Below, in pieces: positions 34,949 through 45,031 of a stretch of 64,000 nt of DNA. This DNA is from Aralia elata (taxonomy: Eukaryota; Streptophyta; Magnoliopsida; Apiales; Araliaceae). The DNA lies in contig CM068388.1 in NCBI GenBank assembly GCA_034770075.1, forward strand, positions 18,719,206 to 18,783,205, read 5' to 3'. The notes beneath the pieces were generated by a model. It was not told where the DNA came from, did no database searches, and was given only the letters and a program-made list of their open reading frames with translations. Each line of letters begins with the position of its first letter. Position 1 is the stretch's first letter. A program made the translations under genes and the position numbers.

Positions 34949-36440
34949 TTATCTAGGTGACTTGTTGCCATAAAATACAACCCTCGACGGAGTCTTAAGG
35001 TTCACACACTTCTTTTGACAGTCAATAACTGCCCCATAGTTGAACAACCAATCCATACCCAAAATAACGTCAAACTCCCCAAGACGAATTGGAATCAAGT
35101 TTACTGCCATCACATGACCCTTAATATCTACCTGACAGTTCTCGTGGACAAACTTAACAGGAATCACCTCCCTATTCGCAATTTCTATATTCATAGGGTA
35201 ATCTAATTCTTCTTGAGGTAACCCTAATTTCTTAGTAAAATCATCGGATATAAATGAACAAGTAGCACCCGAGTCAAATAATACATAAGCATCAACATTA
35301 TTGACTGGAATGATACCTGACACTACATCCTTTGACTGCACAGCATCCTGCACCGTCATGTTGAATGTTTGAGCGGTAGGTCGATTGAGCTGTGTCGGTC
35401 CGGTGATAGTCAGATTGCCTCCACCACTATTCCCTTTTCCTGCACCAGCTCCTCCTGTAGTTGTTTTCTTAGGGCAATCTCGGGCAAAGTGATCTTTCGA
35501 CCCGCAGATGAAACATGTGCCCTTCTTCGGATTAGGGCAATTCGGTGCGATATGACCCTCCTGCCCGCAGTTGAAGCATACCCTCTTACCCTTCAAACAA
35601 GCACCCATATGGCTCTTTCCACAGTTGCTGCACACCTCCATCTTCTTCTTCTGATTACCCTGCTGACTTCCCACAGAGTTACTATCACTCCACCTTCTTT
35701 TCTGGCCACTACCCCCATGACTACCACTTGTCTTATTTTCATTCTCATTCTTCTTTTTCTTCTGCTCCTGATTGTACTTTGACAGAGCATCACTGCCTCC
35801 TTCAGCGATAATTACCTTTTCTAACACCGCCGCAAATGATTTCAGTTGAAACAACGAAACTCGACTATATAACCAGGGCTTCAATCCCTGCTCAAATCTT
35901 CTAGCCTTTCGCTCATCCGTGTTAACCTGATATGGCGCAAACCTCGCCAGCTCATTGAATTTTGCAGCATATTCAGGTACCGTCATGGTACCTTGCTTCA
36001 GCTCTAGAAACTGCACCTCCATCTGATTCTGAGCACTTGCGGGAAATAGGTCTCGAAAAATATCTCCTTAAATCGTTCCCATGGAATAATTCCTTGGCCA
36101 CCTCGAGTCTTATTTGCTTGCCACCAGTAGCTAGCTTCTGATTTCAGCATAAACGTTGCAAATGCCGTCTTCTGGTCCTCGCTGACCCTAGCAACATCAA
36201 ACACCTTCTCCATCTCCATGACCCACGTTTGAGCCTCTATCGGATTCATAGACCCTTGAAATTCTGGGGGTCCTACAGCCTTGAAATCTTTGAATGTTGT
36301 GGACTGGGCTTGGGGTTGATTCGCAAATGCTCCCGTAAGTAAATCCACTAACTGTTGCATTGGGTTGGCACTGACTTCTTCAGAGTTGTTGTCGATCCCT
36401 CAGGGGTCTGTTGACGGGCTTGTCTTCTCTTTGGTGGCAT
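34949..36440 (-). pseudogene. gag-pro: Element G gag and protease
   Basis: The start at 36440-36438 gives MPPKRRQARQQTPEGS, as in H. The capsid-like domain holds FKDFKAVGPPEFQGS and YWWQANKTRGGQG, then three zinc knuckles (CSNCGKSHMGAC, CFNCGQEGHIAPNC, CFICGSKDHFARDC), then protease AYVLFDSGATCSFISDDF and VILGMDWLF. Frameshifts lie near 36400 and near 36030-36050. The frame ends with TAA at 34949-34951, 5 codons before the pol frame, which is the same frame. One stop thus separates gag-pro from RT. Confidence 0.9.
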
Positions 36441-36729
36441 TTTACTGTTAAGAATTCGCGCTATTAGGTTTTTAATCAATTACTAAACATTTAAGTCTTA
36501 ACTTAAACATTTATAAACAATACTTAACACATAGCACATCTGAAAAACTTTCGCATTTTATTCATTAACTGCTTTAAAACATAATAAAGATAACATCGTA
36601 GTTATTTACATCATCTATCCTGAAATCACAAAGTTCCAGGACTAGATCATTATTATATCCCATTATATAAAACCGGGATTTACAACTTATTAACTTCGTA
36701 ATTTTCATACAAGCATAACTAATCACTAT
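36441..36729 (-). other. Element G spacer between coiled-coil ORF and gag
   Basis: An AT-rich 290-bp interval with no ORF. On the minus strand it ends GAATTCTTAACAG before TAAAATG, resembling an acceptor-like sequence ahead of the gag start. Confidence 0.5.
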
Positions 36730-37537
36730 CTACGATGACATCCCACGGCGCACAGCTTCCTTGCGTTCCTGCTCCATAATACGAGTCACCATCCTTCGAT
36801 CCACCATATCTGGATGACGATGAACTCGATCCAGAGCTCTATCCACTGTGGTGTGAAAAATATACTCCATCTCATCAATCTTGGCCTTCTTTGACCGCAC
36901 CTCACATTCAACACGATCTGCGCGGTTAGCCTCCCTCAACCAAGCAGTTTCAGCTCTCGCCCGCTCAGCTGACTCCTTTTTCAACTCATCTCGTGCAATT
37001 TCATTCCTAGCTATCAACTGTCCTCGTCGATACTCAGACTGTGTTAGCCTCTGCTCAGCCTCTGCAAGACGTGATGAAAGGTCTTGGATCTCAGCATCCT
37101 TCTGCTCTAAAGTGGCTTGACGTTCCGCAACTTGTTCCTCTAACTCCTCCTTTTCGCTCTCAACATGAACCAGCTTCCACTCCACGTCTCCAAGGCGTAT
37201 ATCGAGCTCCTCAATCTCACTGCTCTTCTGCTCCAAGGCAGTCTGTCGCTCCGCCAGCTGCCTCTCTAACTCTTCCACTCTGTCCTGCAACTCTATGTTG
37301 CGATCATACACCTGCTCTACATCTGAACACCTAAGGAAGATAGTGATATCCCCTCAGGGTCTTCCTCCTCCTCCTCAACCTCCTCCGGATCCTCATCAGG
37401 ATCAGTCTCAGGCTCATACTCGTGACCTGTAACTGTAATCAATGGGGCTGGTTCCCTCTGCACTAGCTGCTCATGAACTACGTGAATATCTCGGGCTCCT
37501 CCTCCCTAGCCTGGCTGGGCTCTCCTCTATCAGTCAT
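36730..37537 (-). pseudogene. Element G coiled-coil accessory ORF upstream of gag
   Basis: From the ATG at 37537-37535 the frame begins MTDRGEPSQAREEEPE, then shifts and meets stops through an acidic stretch (DEDPEEVEEEEEDPEG). From 37311 it is open for 193 codons. That part is almost entirely heptad-like (NIELQDRVEELERQLAERQ) and contains an internal 35-residue duplication: ERQLAERQTALEQKSSEIEE and EEQVAERQATLEQKDAEIQD. The C-terminus is basic (MEQERKEAVRRGMSS). No enzymatic motif is visible. F and I carry comparable ORFs at the same place; H does not. The role is unknown; a structural or Gag-partner role is a guess. Confidence 0.75.
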
Positions 37538-37762
37538 CCTGACAACAAAATTTTAAGTTTTTAATTACTACTCGATAATACTCGCGAGCACATAAGTTTG
37601 TTATCAAATAAGCACATAACACATAATCATTTTATTATCTTTCATGAATTTCCGTAATTCATTCCTTAAAACTCGATAAGAGTTTATCACCACTATATTC
37701 TCTATCTTCTAAAAGGCTACTACCCTAAGGTTTTCCCCCACCTAAAGGTTCATAACCTATCA
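37538..37762 (-). other. Element G leader
   Basis: Leader between primer site and first ORF. It begins with AGGTTATGAACCT (5-bp stem) immediately after the primer site and ends TTTTGTTGTCAG directly before GATG. Confidence 0.6.
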
Positions 37763-37774
37763 GCTCTGATACCA
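37763..37774 (-). promoter_or_regulatory. Element G primer-binding site
   Basis: TGGTATCAGAGC on the minus strand, complementary to initiator-Met tRNA, two to three bases after the LTR end. Confidence 0.92.
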
Positions 37775-37777
37775 ACC

Positions 37778-40089
37778 TGTGACACCCCCAAATCCAGGTA
37801 CTTAATTTCCACAGATTTGGTGTTCACTATCTCATTCATTCACATCTATCTACCCATAACAAAGAACAATTAAATAAACTTAAAGAAACATCTTCCCAAA
37901 ATGGGTTACATCACCAAACTATTAAACAATCAAATCCCATGTTATCTTAACCTTAATACATCAATGCGGAATAAAACATAATTTTAAACAAGTCTTTGAT
38001 ACAAATAAACATCAAGTGGATAATAAATCTCTTGCTACTTTGGCATCTTGCCCTTGCCTTTACTCGTGGACGGCTCGTCCTGCTTTTCTGGCTTAGCTGC
38101 AATGATTAGTGCAAGAGTGAGCAAACAATTGCTCACAAGTACGATAACAATAACATTTAAATGAAATGGATTTCAACTGAGGAATAATAGTTTTCTGAAT
38201 CTCAGTCAATAAATGATAAAAGTCTAAAAGCTCGTTAGAATGCTTGATTCCAAGGAAAATAGATTTCAAGATTTAGAAATTATATCTGAGGGTCACAAGA
38301 CCTCGAACTATGTCCTAGGTTAACAAGTATTTCTACTGTAACCTTTAACAGTCATATAGACTATGGACCAACATCTCGTACTCAGGGGGATCAGCCCTTT
38401 GTACAATGTATTGTGCACAAACATTTTAACGCTGTCGCGTAAGTAATCCCCTATATTAGGGTTGTTCATCTCAGTTTATCGTCTGAATCCGTACCAAAAG
38501 AAACTTGGCTTGGAACAAGAATATAAAATATTCTAAGTCTTTGAAATCGCTCATCAACTAAGGACTAGCTGAATCAATAAGGGTTTGCTAGTCTAATTCA
38601 TCAATAGAGTTTGTTCAATAGAAACTAAACTCGAAGTTTGAATAACAAAAAATGATTGGAATAAAGCTTAAGTACGTAATCATGATAGTAACCTTGCTTG
38701 AATATCAGTAAGCTAAGGTCAATAAGCTTGCTCAATATAAATAAACTTGTATTGAATAAATTAACAAGTTAAAAGGGAAGAACAACTTGCTGTAAATAAT
38801 TTTCAAGTTCAAGGGAGGAAAACTTGCCTCAAGCGTAGATTACAAATTTAAGTAATTCACGATCCTTAAACAACCTATACATTTAATTATAAGATGGTAA
38901 CATAATTAGTCACAAGATTAAAAGCATTTTAGGCTTGCTTTTTATCTCATTTTATTATAATATCTCATTTAGCAAACCATAATCAACAAGTTCAATCATC
39001 TTGGAATTTCATTAATCACTTAATACATTAATATAAGTTTAATTATGCATCATAACTTCCAAGAAAAGAAAAGAAAATAATAATAATTTTTTTTTTCACA
39101 GCACTGATTCTCGCCGGGGCGAGAATTCCCTTTTAAACTTTCTCGCCGGGGCGGGCTCTCGCCGGGGCGAGGATTCCCTTTTAAAATTTCTCGCCGGGGC
39201 GAGGATTTACAGTTCATTTCTCTCGCCGGGGTGAGAGACTCGGCAGTTGTCTCCTACAGTCGCGAACCAGTGAAAACTTAGACCAAATTTGGCCAAATTT
39301 TCCGAATTCTACCATCCAATACACAAATTAAATATACCCAGACATCATATATAATACAAAACATTTACCCAACATGTTTACTAAATATTTTAATCATTCT
39401 AACACATAAACAACCAATCTAAACCCAAGAATTTCACTGTTAAACAGTTTATTCAAGTTTTGGCCATTTAATGAAATTAAGCTCTGTAAATTCATTTTTC
39501 AACCAATTAAAACCATTCTTCTTGCATTATTCTTGTTTTTCATCATATAATCATAAACAATTATTAACTTACCGATTAATAACTAATTAGAGCATCAATT
39601 TTCGTACATATAAACCATTCATGAAATAAAACTCTGTAAAAACTAAAAACACTATTCTAAAACTTGCTTTCATGGATTAACACCTCTAAATTGATTATTA
39701 ATCATCATATAATCATCTAACACATGATTACTACCAATTATACCAAGTAATTCATGTTTTAAGCAAGTAAATAATATACAGAGAACTAAAAAAATAAAAT
39801 AAAGTAAAGAGTTTATACCTTCTATTTGCTTTGATTAATAAGGTTAACCTCCTTTGATTTGAATTTCTTCCTCCAATACCCAAACTATTCTCACAATTTC
39901 TCTCTTCTTCTCACAAATTCTCAAGCTCTGCTCTCTCTTTTCTCTCAAACTCTGATGTTCTTTCTTTCTTTCTTTCTTTACAATTGACGTAGTTTAAAAT
40001 ATAAACTGATAACTTAATAAACAAATAATAACGTATAATCTAAATTTAATCCATCAGTTAAAAATTTCAAAAGCCTCTAAGGCTTGTTC
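37778..40089 (-). repeat. Element G 5' LTR, first part (interrupted by H)
   Basis: Aligns with 29066-31360 of the other LTR. It is interrupted at 40090 after GGCTTGTTC and continues at 51775. It carries five rather than four CTCGCC palindromes. Confidence 0.92.
39110..39235 (-). repeat. Palindrome array CTCGCCGGGGCGAG in G 5' LTR
   Basis: Five copies start at 39110, 39142, 39158, 39190 and 39222, with spacings 32, 16, 32 and 32. The extra copy relative to the 3' LTR is the 16-bp step. Confidence 0.9.
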
Positions 40090-43000
40090 TGTAACGATCG
40101 GGAATTTTGAATTTCCATGTGACTCGAGTTTATGTATGAATGAAATGAATTTTTATTTTTATGAATATTATTATGTGTTATGTGCTTAAAGGTTGTGTTA
40201 TGACCTAGAATATGTGTATATGTTGAATTTTTACGTGTTGTAGTGTCGTTAGGGTGAATATACTGACTTCGCGAAAAATCGCAAAATCACTATTCACGGG
40301 GCACGCTTATCGAGGCACTATTAACACCATAATTTTTCTGTGTCTTTTTCGACTTTAATAAATTTCATAAATATGTATATGCGTACGAATAATTTTTCCA
40401 AGTGTCGGATTTTCGTTTTGAGCCCGTTCGTGTTTTATTCGGTATCCGAAACATATGATAAGGCTGTTCCGAATAAATGGGCAAACCCCGTAATAATTAT
40501 TTTTATATGTCCCAATAATTTATGGGAGTACCCAGTTTAATTTTGGGTAGAGTGATTTACCAGTTTTGGTACAAAAGTGGGAGTTTTCGGATATATTTTT
40601 GTGTATTTGGGTATTTATTTTGGCTTGTTACTCCAAGAGGGAACCAAACCCCAAATTTGGACCAATCAAAATTGAGCAAGGAGGGAGGTTGCCGGCAAGC
40701 TCCTTGAGCAACCAACCCCATTTTCATTTTTTCTCCCACTTCTCCTAAATTCACTCCTCTACTCTCCCAAATCATTCAAACTCATTCCTTCCCTAAACCA
40801 TCAGCTGATAGAGAGAGAGAGAGAGCTGCAAAGAGTCGCCGGAAAGCCGCCGGAGTTCGCCGGAAAAAGGAAAAGAAAGTCGCCAGAAAAGAGAGGAAGA
40901 AGAAGAAGGAGAAAAGAAGAGAAGGAGAGGTTCGGGTGAACCAAGAAAGAAGAAAGAGACTCAAGCCAAGCTCTAGAAAAGCCTCATAACATCTAGGAAC
41001 GATTCACAGAGGTAAATATTCAACATCAAACGATTATCTTTCAATATCATTGAGTTTTCAAGTTTTTCTTGGTTTTCAAGCTCTTAGGCTTGGTGGATGA
41101 TTTGTAGTTGATTGTGGTTGTTATTGTTGGTTGTATTTCGTTTATATTGTTGTTAAGAGACTATAGAAGCCATTAATAACATCAAAGTGGAACAAAAATA
41201 GAGGAAATCCGTACCTATGCTTAAGGAGGATGAAGAACATGAAGAACAATGGACTTTTTGGACATTCGGACTTTTTAGAGGACTGTAAAGCTATGATTTC
41301 GTGTTTGTTAATTTTATTTGTTGATATGGTATTGTAGTTCCATGGGTTACGAAGCTAACCCAATTGGAATGGAGTAAAAAGGAGTTAAAACGAGTTCGTA
41401 GTAATGATTTTTGTAAAACTTGTCAAGAACTCGAAGAACAAAGTATGAACTTTACACTTTGGCTTTAGATTTGACCATGTTAATGTTAATGGGTAGCTCT
41501 GCATTTTTGATATGTTGTAGCCCCATGAGTTAGGAGTCCATAGAGTCCGGAATGGACCAATTTGCTTGTGTATTGAAGGAGTTATGGAGGTTGGAGTGGC
41601 CGGAGGTCGGAGTCGCGAACTGGGAACAAACCCAGAATCCGGCTACTGCAGAATGGCGCCGCAGCGCCACCCATAAGCCCTGCAACTCACGCTGCAGCGA
41701 GGGGAAATATGGGAAAAAGACCGGGACTCACGCCGCAGCGTGAGGCCCAAGTGTTAAGCTTCACGCCGCAGCGCGAAGCCCGTCTTGTGCAGGACACGGG
41801 ACTCACGCCGCAGCGTGAGCTCTAGTAATGAGCCTCACGCTGCAGCGCCAGCTCCGTGTTTGGGCCAGGTTGGGTCGGTCAGGCGGGTCAAGTCGGGTCG
41901 GACCTAATGAATCCTTTTCAATGGGTCCAACACTTATATTTATCCTTGGATTAAATGATTAGACATGTTAACTAAGCATATTCTGTTAAACCCTAAATGC
42001 TTAATTATTTCCCAAATGTCAACCAGATTGGTATTGTTTTAAGGCAGAAATTGAATAATCTAATTGCAATTTAGGCTTGGTTTCCAGGGGGCGCTGCCCC
42101 CCGACCCCCGCCAGCCGCTCGCTCACCGGGGAGCGAGACCCCCGACTGGGTAGTCGTAGGGTGATCAATGTGTTTTAATGATGCAGCGTCCGTTTTGGAC
42201 CATTATTTGAAATGTGACTAATTGTTATGAAAATATGTACTTAATTGTGTAGGATATTAAGGAGCGTGTGTTGTATTATTGTAGCAGCGCTTCAGGCAAG
42301 TTCCCTAACTTCATTCTTTCTACATATTGAATGCAAGTTTCCTTAACCCTTGTCTAACCCTTGTGTTGGGCAAGTTCTATTGTACGAGTTAATTATTAAT
42401 TGAGCGATCATTTTATGTTATTACAAGTTCTCTAAATTTATTCAGTTATGTATTGTTGCAAGTATTACTCCATTAAGCGAGTTTCTTATCTTATTCAAGA
42501 TATTCTGAACAAGTTCCTTTTACTTCAATCATTGTCAAATTGCAAGTACTCTTAGAATGAATTGATAATCATTCACGTTATTTAACTATGCTTCAACATA
42601 TGTTATTAAAGCTTTCAAGTTCTATATTCCATGAACTACATGAGATAGATGTCAAAGCCAATTGTTTCGGCTAGACGTATGTTTAATCATCATTGTTGTT
42701 AAGTAAAGCTATCCGATCAAATTGTTTGGTTTGGATTCCTATGTAAAGCTGAGATGAACAACCCTCATAGCAGGGGAAACAGTATGTATGTCGGGGAACC
42801 GACACGCGCGCGAACAGTATGTAAAAGGGGTTATGCATAACACCAGGTACATTAGGCTGATCACCTATTGTATTAGTATGTCGGATTATCGGATGAATTT
42901 CTGGTGATTCTAGTAAAAGTTCAGTGTCATGATGACCACTCAGTATAGAATATTTCCTCCATTTGGAAACCTTGAAATCATTCGGTCCTTAGAGGCCCTA

Positions 43001-43491
43001 CATTTGTGTTAATGAGATCATTTGTTGAGATTATGCAGATTCTTGAGCTATCTTTTATTCTCTTGATTCTTGTAAGCTACAAAGTATTCATTTGATGATT
43101 CACGATTATTGTTATTATACTTGCTGAGCAAATTTGTTGCTCACCCTTGCTTTCCTTAAAATATTTCAGTTAGTGGAGCTCGTGGTGAAAGTTCAGGGAT
43201 GGATAAAGGCAAAGGCAAAGCCATGGATTAGTTTTGTACCGTTAAGATTATCGTTTTGATTATGTATTAAGACTCGTTGACTTTTGTGATATATTAAGAC
43301 TTAATTACCCTTATGTATTAAGTTACGTTTTGTAGAAGTTTTGGTTTCGAGACTTGTGACAGGATTATTTATGTTATATCAATGTAAATAATCCTTTATT
43401 TCCGCTGTAAGTTATCAATAGTATGATGCAGGTATGAGATAGTGACGAACCAGGTCCGCGGTTCGGGTGACCCGGATTTGGGGGCGTCACA
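40090..43491 (+). repeat. Element H 5' LTR
   Basis: 3402 bp from TGTAACGATCGGG to GGGGGCGTCACA. It includes a CCAAT motif near 40656, a (GA)n and purine-rich tract at about 40805-40940 that may mark the transcribed start, the CGCYGCAGCG palindrome array, and a GC-rich GGGGGCGCTGCCCCCC hairpin near 42087. Short ORFs here occur identically in both LTRs and are not genes. Confidence 0.93.
41657..41847 (+). repeat. Palindrome array CGCYGCAGCG in H 5' LTR
   Basis: Six copies of CGC(C/T)GCAGCG start at 41657, 41690, 41731, 41764, 41806 and 41838, with spacings 33, 41, 33, 42 and 32. Flanks extend the stem in several (CTCACGCCGCAGCGTGAG). Spacers are unlike each other. Repeated unchanged at about 49935-50125 in the 3' LTR. 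Confidence 0.9.
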
Positions 43492-43494
43492 GGT

Positions 43495-43506
43495 TGGTAT
43501 CAGAGC
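43495..43506 (+). promoter_or_regulatory. Element H primer-binding site
   Basis: TGGTATCAGAGC follows the LTR end and GGT. A small hairpin, AGGTTATAAACCT, lies immediately downstream. Confidence 0.94.
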
Positions 43507-43786
43507 TTTAGGTTATAAACCTTTAGAGAGAGGTCTTTAGGCTATAACCTTAGGAAGCGTATAGAGAATACGAGTAGATAAAACTCATGTAGAGTTTTGG
43601 GGCGATCTTAGATAGACGCATCCTAGATAGTTGTGAAAGGTATTTACATTCCTTACGAAGAAGCTATATTTCATTACAAGCTGCTAATAGAGTGTGTCGC
43701 TTTGTGGTCTGCTTGTAGTACTCATGATAGATATTCTCGTAGTATAATGAGATGATGACATTAAGCTTTCTTACGTTTAGCAGAGA
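43507..43786 (+). other. Element H leader
   Basis: 280 bp without an ORF. It includes the AGGTTATAAACCT hairpin and ends TTTCTTACGTTTAGCAG just before the gag ATG. Confidence 0.7.
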
Positions 43787-45031
43787 ATGCCGCCCAGACG
43801 CAACGTACCACCCCCAGCAACACCTGAGGGATCGGTTAACAATGGAGGAGGTCCGACGGACCCCATGCAGCGGTTAGCGGATATATTGGAGAGAATGGAA
43901 AGGAGAAATGCGGGACCCGTGAATCCCAACCCACCGGCAGTACCCGTAACAAGTTTCAAAGACTTCAAAAGCGTAGGACCCCCCGAGTTCAGGGGAACGA
44001 CTGATCCGATTGAAGCCCAGTCTTGGGTGAAGGAAATGGAGAAGGCTTTCATTATCGCACGCGTGGGGGATGACCAGAAAACAGCATTCGCCACCTATAT
44101 GATGAAAGGGGAAGCAAATTATTGGTGGGAAGCTAACCAACAACGGGCAGGCGAAGGGGTGATACCGTGGGACAAGTTCAAGGAATTATTTTTCGGGAAT
44201 TATTTCCCAAAGAGCATGGAAAGACAAATGGTAGTGAAATTCCTGGAACTGAAGCAGGGAGACATGACGGTGGCTCAGTACGCCGCCAAATTCAATGAAC
44301 TTGCACGTTTTGCACCGCTTCAAGTAAGTACTGAAGAGCTGAAGGCGCAAAGGTTTGAACAAGGGCTGAAACCGTGGATATATAACAAGGTAGCCGTTCT
44401 TCAGATCGAAACCTTTAGTGCACTGCTGGAAAAAGCTATTATCGCTGAGGGAGGGATTGAGGCCCTGAATCAACACAAGAAGAATAAGAACAGTGGAGGA
44501 GACTACCGTGGCGGTGGCAGTAGCGGTGGAAGCAATTCGGGAAAGAGGAAATGGGATGGTGGCAACAACAACAGCACCAACACTAATCATATGGGGAATA
44601 ATCAAGGGGGATTTAAGAAGAGGGTTGAAGCATGTTCCAAATGTGGGAAGAATCACAAGGGAGAGTGCTGGAAGGGGCGCAATATCTGTTACAATTGTGG
44701 CCAGGAGGGGCACATGGCACCAAACTGCACAAACCCGAACAAGAACTGTGGATGTTATTCTTGTGGATCAGTGGAGCATCAGATCAAAGACTGCCCGAGG
44801 AAAGGAAGCACTGGTGGAAATGGCAACAGAGGAGGCAGCAAGCTGGCAATTGGAGGACCGACTCCGCCAAACCGAACCCCTGCCCGAACCTTCAACATGA
44901 CCGTCCAGGATGCAGTGATTGCTAAGGACGTGGTGTCAGGTATTATCCTAATCAATAATATAAATGCCTGCGTATTATTTGATTCGGGTGCTACCCGTTT
45001 TTTGTGTCTGAAGATTTTGCTAAACGGTTAA
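43787..45031 (+). CDS. gag: Element H Gag with start of protease
   Basis: Gag forms the particle that encloses the RNA. 414 codons. Residues 1-40 are Pro/Gly-rich (MPPRRNVPPPATPEGS). The capsid-like domain at about 60-225 has GPPEFRGTTDPIEAQ, NYWWEANQQ and FLELKQGDMTVAQYAAKF. A Gly/Asn/Ser-rich linker follows, then zinc knuckles CSKCGKNHKGEC, CYNCGQEGHMAPNC and CYSCGSVEHQIKDC (about 280-345). The last residues enter the protease active site, FDSGAT, and then run out of frame: compared with E and G one base is missing in a run of six T at 44998-45003. Pol continues one frame back. The start is supported by identity with G and an acceptor-like TTTAGCAG ahead. Confidence 0.95.
   Translation: MPPRRNVPPPATPEGSVNNGGGPTDPMQRLADILERMERRNAGPVNPNPPAVPVTSFKDFKSVGPPEFRGTTDPIEAQSWVKEMEKAFIIARVGDDQKTAFATYMMKGEANYWWEANQQRAGEGVIPWDKFKELFFGNYFPKSMERQMVVKFLELKQGDMTVAQYAAKFNELARFAPLQVSTEELKAQRFEQGLKPWIYNKVAVLQIETFSALLEKAIIAEGGIEALNQHKKNKNSGGDYRGGGSSGGSNSGKRKWDGGNNNSTNTNHMGNNQGGFKKRVEACSKCGKNHKGECWKGRNICYNCGQEGHMAPNCTNPNKNCGCYSCGSVEHQIKDCPRKGSTGGNGNRGGSKLAIGGPTPPNRTPARTFNMTVQDAVIAKDVVSGIILINNINACVLFDSGATRFLCLKILLNG
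44998..45004 (+). promoter_or_regulatory. T-TTT-TTG heptamer at the gag/pol frame change
   Basis: In the gag frame the codons are CGT TTT TTG, giving the X-XXY-YYZ arrangement of a minus-1 slippery site. The pol frame is exactly minus 1. No strong downstream stem is obvious by eye. It may be accidental: the T run was produced by loss of one C. Confidence 0.45.

Noticed and set aside
43494..43507. tRNA gene
   Set aside because: TTGGTATCAGAGC is only the 3'-end complement of initiator-Met tRNA used as primer site; no cloverleaf around it. The same holds for the other primer sites.
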